This document shows, piece after piece, positions 62,987 to 64,000 of a DNA stretch of 64,000 bases. The stretch spans positions 26,588,971 to 26,652,970 of the forward strand of contig JAFMSR010000012.1 of assembly GCA_022818135.1 (NCBI GenBank), given 5' to 3'. The stretch comes from Saxidomus purpurata. Lineage: Eukaryota; Mollusca; Bivalvia; Venerida; Veneridae. Under the pieces are notes generated by a model. That model did not search any database, was not told the origin of the DNA, and was given only the letters and a program-made list of their open reading frames with translations. Every line of letters starts with the position of its first letter. Positions within the stretch are counted from its first letter, which is position 1. The position numbers and the translations under genes are program-made.

Positions 62987-64000
62987 TTTTTCTATTTCAA
63001 AACTGTCCCAGCTTTTCAACAGGACTGTGGCATTCACTTCATATACAAATCTGCAGTCACATCATTCTAAAATCAAACATAAATTTTCACTGATTAGAGT
63101 CAGTTTCATTTCATGTTTGTATAGTGGCTAATACATACATCTATAGGAAAACAATGTACGGTATTTCTGATAATTTGCACTGTATTTAGGGGCGGAGCTT
63201 GAAACTGTGATTTATCTACAATAGAGAACATGACCTATCTACAACAGAGAACAGTTTCAATATCGCAACAGACCAAACATGGTAAATTGGCCATAATACA
63301 AAAAAAGAGTATTGTTGACTCGAATAATATTTGTCAGTTGCTTGCAAATCATAGGGACTTCCAGGACCTACATTTTTCACATTCCAAACTCATTTACGAC
63401 TCCAAGGACTCACATTACAAATACTAAGAACCACGAGGCCTCAGGACTTGCTGATTGCATTAGAATGTAACGGTACTTTTTGCACTTTTAATATCCGTCA
63501 AGTCTACTACATTTAAACTGTATAGCATATTCGAATTGCCTCAATAGCGTAGTGGTTAGAGCATCTGCTTCGAGTACGGGAGGTCGTGGATTCAATCAAA
63601 ATATGGTACTGTCAGCTCCCTTGCTTAGCACTCAGTATTAAAAAGTGTATTGTCAGGAAGATAAACATGATAAAGAGAAGCTTCCTGCTGGGAAAAGCTA
63701 AGTACTTGTTACTGAATACCTAGCCAACTATTATTATAAATTGTACACAAGTAGAGATATTGTGTTATTTCTGTATGGGCAATATCTAGCGATATTCTGA
63801 CCCAAAACAGAAACATCTCAGAATCACTTAATTATCATGATTATTTTGACTAACTGGATACCCTGTGTACCCTTATGTACAAGATAATCCTTGATGTACA
63901 AGCTGACTGTACGACTCGCACAACATTAAAATCTGTATGTTTGATTAAAATTTCTTTAAAACGGTCAGCATCGTTCAGCAAAATTTAGTGGTTGTAGACC
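60650..64000. repeat. Segmental tandem duplication, copy 2 (runs off window)
   Basis: It parallels 54158-57663. It contains two insertions relative to copy 1: about 61268-61326, matching 58588-58648, and about 61384-61521, whose last 82 bases match 59350-59431. It lacks the 332-base insertion of copy 1. The homology still continues at the window end. Confidence 0.9.
63536..63690 (+). repeat. tRNA-derived SINE in duplication copy 2
   Basis: Same element as 57207-57350: A box 'tagcgtagtggttagagc', then 'gtactgtcagctcccttgc' in the body, and the tail 'cttcctgctgggaaaagc'. Confidence 0.6.

Overview
The window looks like nuclear genomic DNA from a mollusc, most probably a bivalve; this is inferred from content, with no database search. 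The grounds are AT-rich sequence, short exons with GT/AG introns, a Ty3/gypsy retrotransposon, many small non-autonomous DNA transposons and tRNA-derived SINEs, and composite tandem-repeat elements opening with a 'acaagagggcc...tatatcgctcacctg' head of a kind I associate with bivalve genomes. Nothing bacterial (operons, CRISPR, ribosome binding sites) is present. One assembly gap of exactly 500 N lies at 18310-18809.

Layout. 1-10.8 kb is repeat-dominated: SINE pieces, a 1.6 kb PIF/Harbinger-like element, a minisatellite, a 175 bp foldback palindrome and a 5'-truncated Ty3/gypsy element on the minus strand with an intact 1211-codon Gag-Pol frame. 10.86-16.97 kb (+) is a complete nine-exon gene for the exosome subunit EXOSC6/MTR3 (271 aa), with a SINE in intron 1 and a hAT-type element 20 bp from the exon 3 acceptor. 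19.36-22.21 kb (-) holds four exons of an SRCR-Sushi-SRCR receptor or secreted protein, incomplete at both ends and with a one-base frame break. 23-32 kb is repeats. 32.89-43.21 kb (-) is a complete seven-exon gene for a 354-aa secreted protein: signal peptide, PAN/apple, short Cys-rich linker, Sushi, and a C-terminal F5/8C-fucolectin-like domain. 44-54 kb is again repeats, including two ~0.9 kb composite elements facing each other. 54.14-64 kb is a tandem segmental duplication carrying two copies of a tiny three-exon gene (-) for a 50-aa STMP1-like mitochondrial membrane micropeptide. The second copy has a replaced C-terminus and carries patches copied from the interval between the copies.

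The genes do not form a pathway: one housekeeping RNA-decay subunit, two extracellular multidomain proteins of the SRCR/Sushi/lectin type usually linked to molluscan immune recognition (a family-level inference), and a small mitochondrial protein. Exon boundaries were placed by reading splice sites and checking codon phase; in all complete models every junction phase agrees and the coding length is a multiple of three. The most interesting points are the duplicated micropeptide gene with template-switch scars, the PAN-Sushi-lectin architecture, a CGTACG-rich inverted-repeat element in the lectin gene's intron, and the hAT insertion beside an EXOSC6 splice acceptor.
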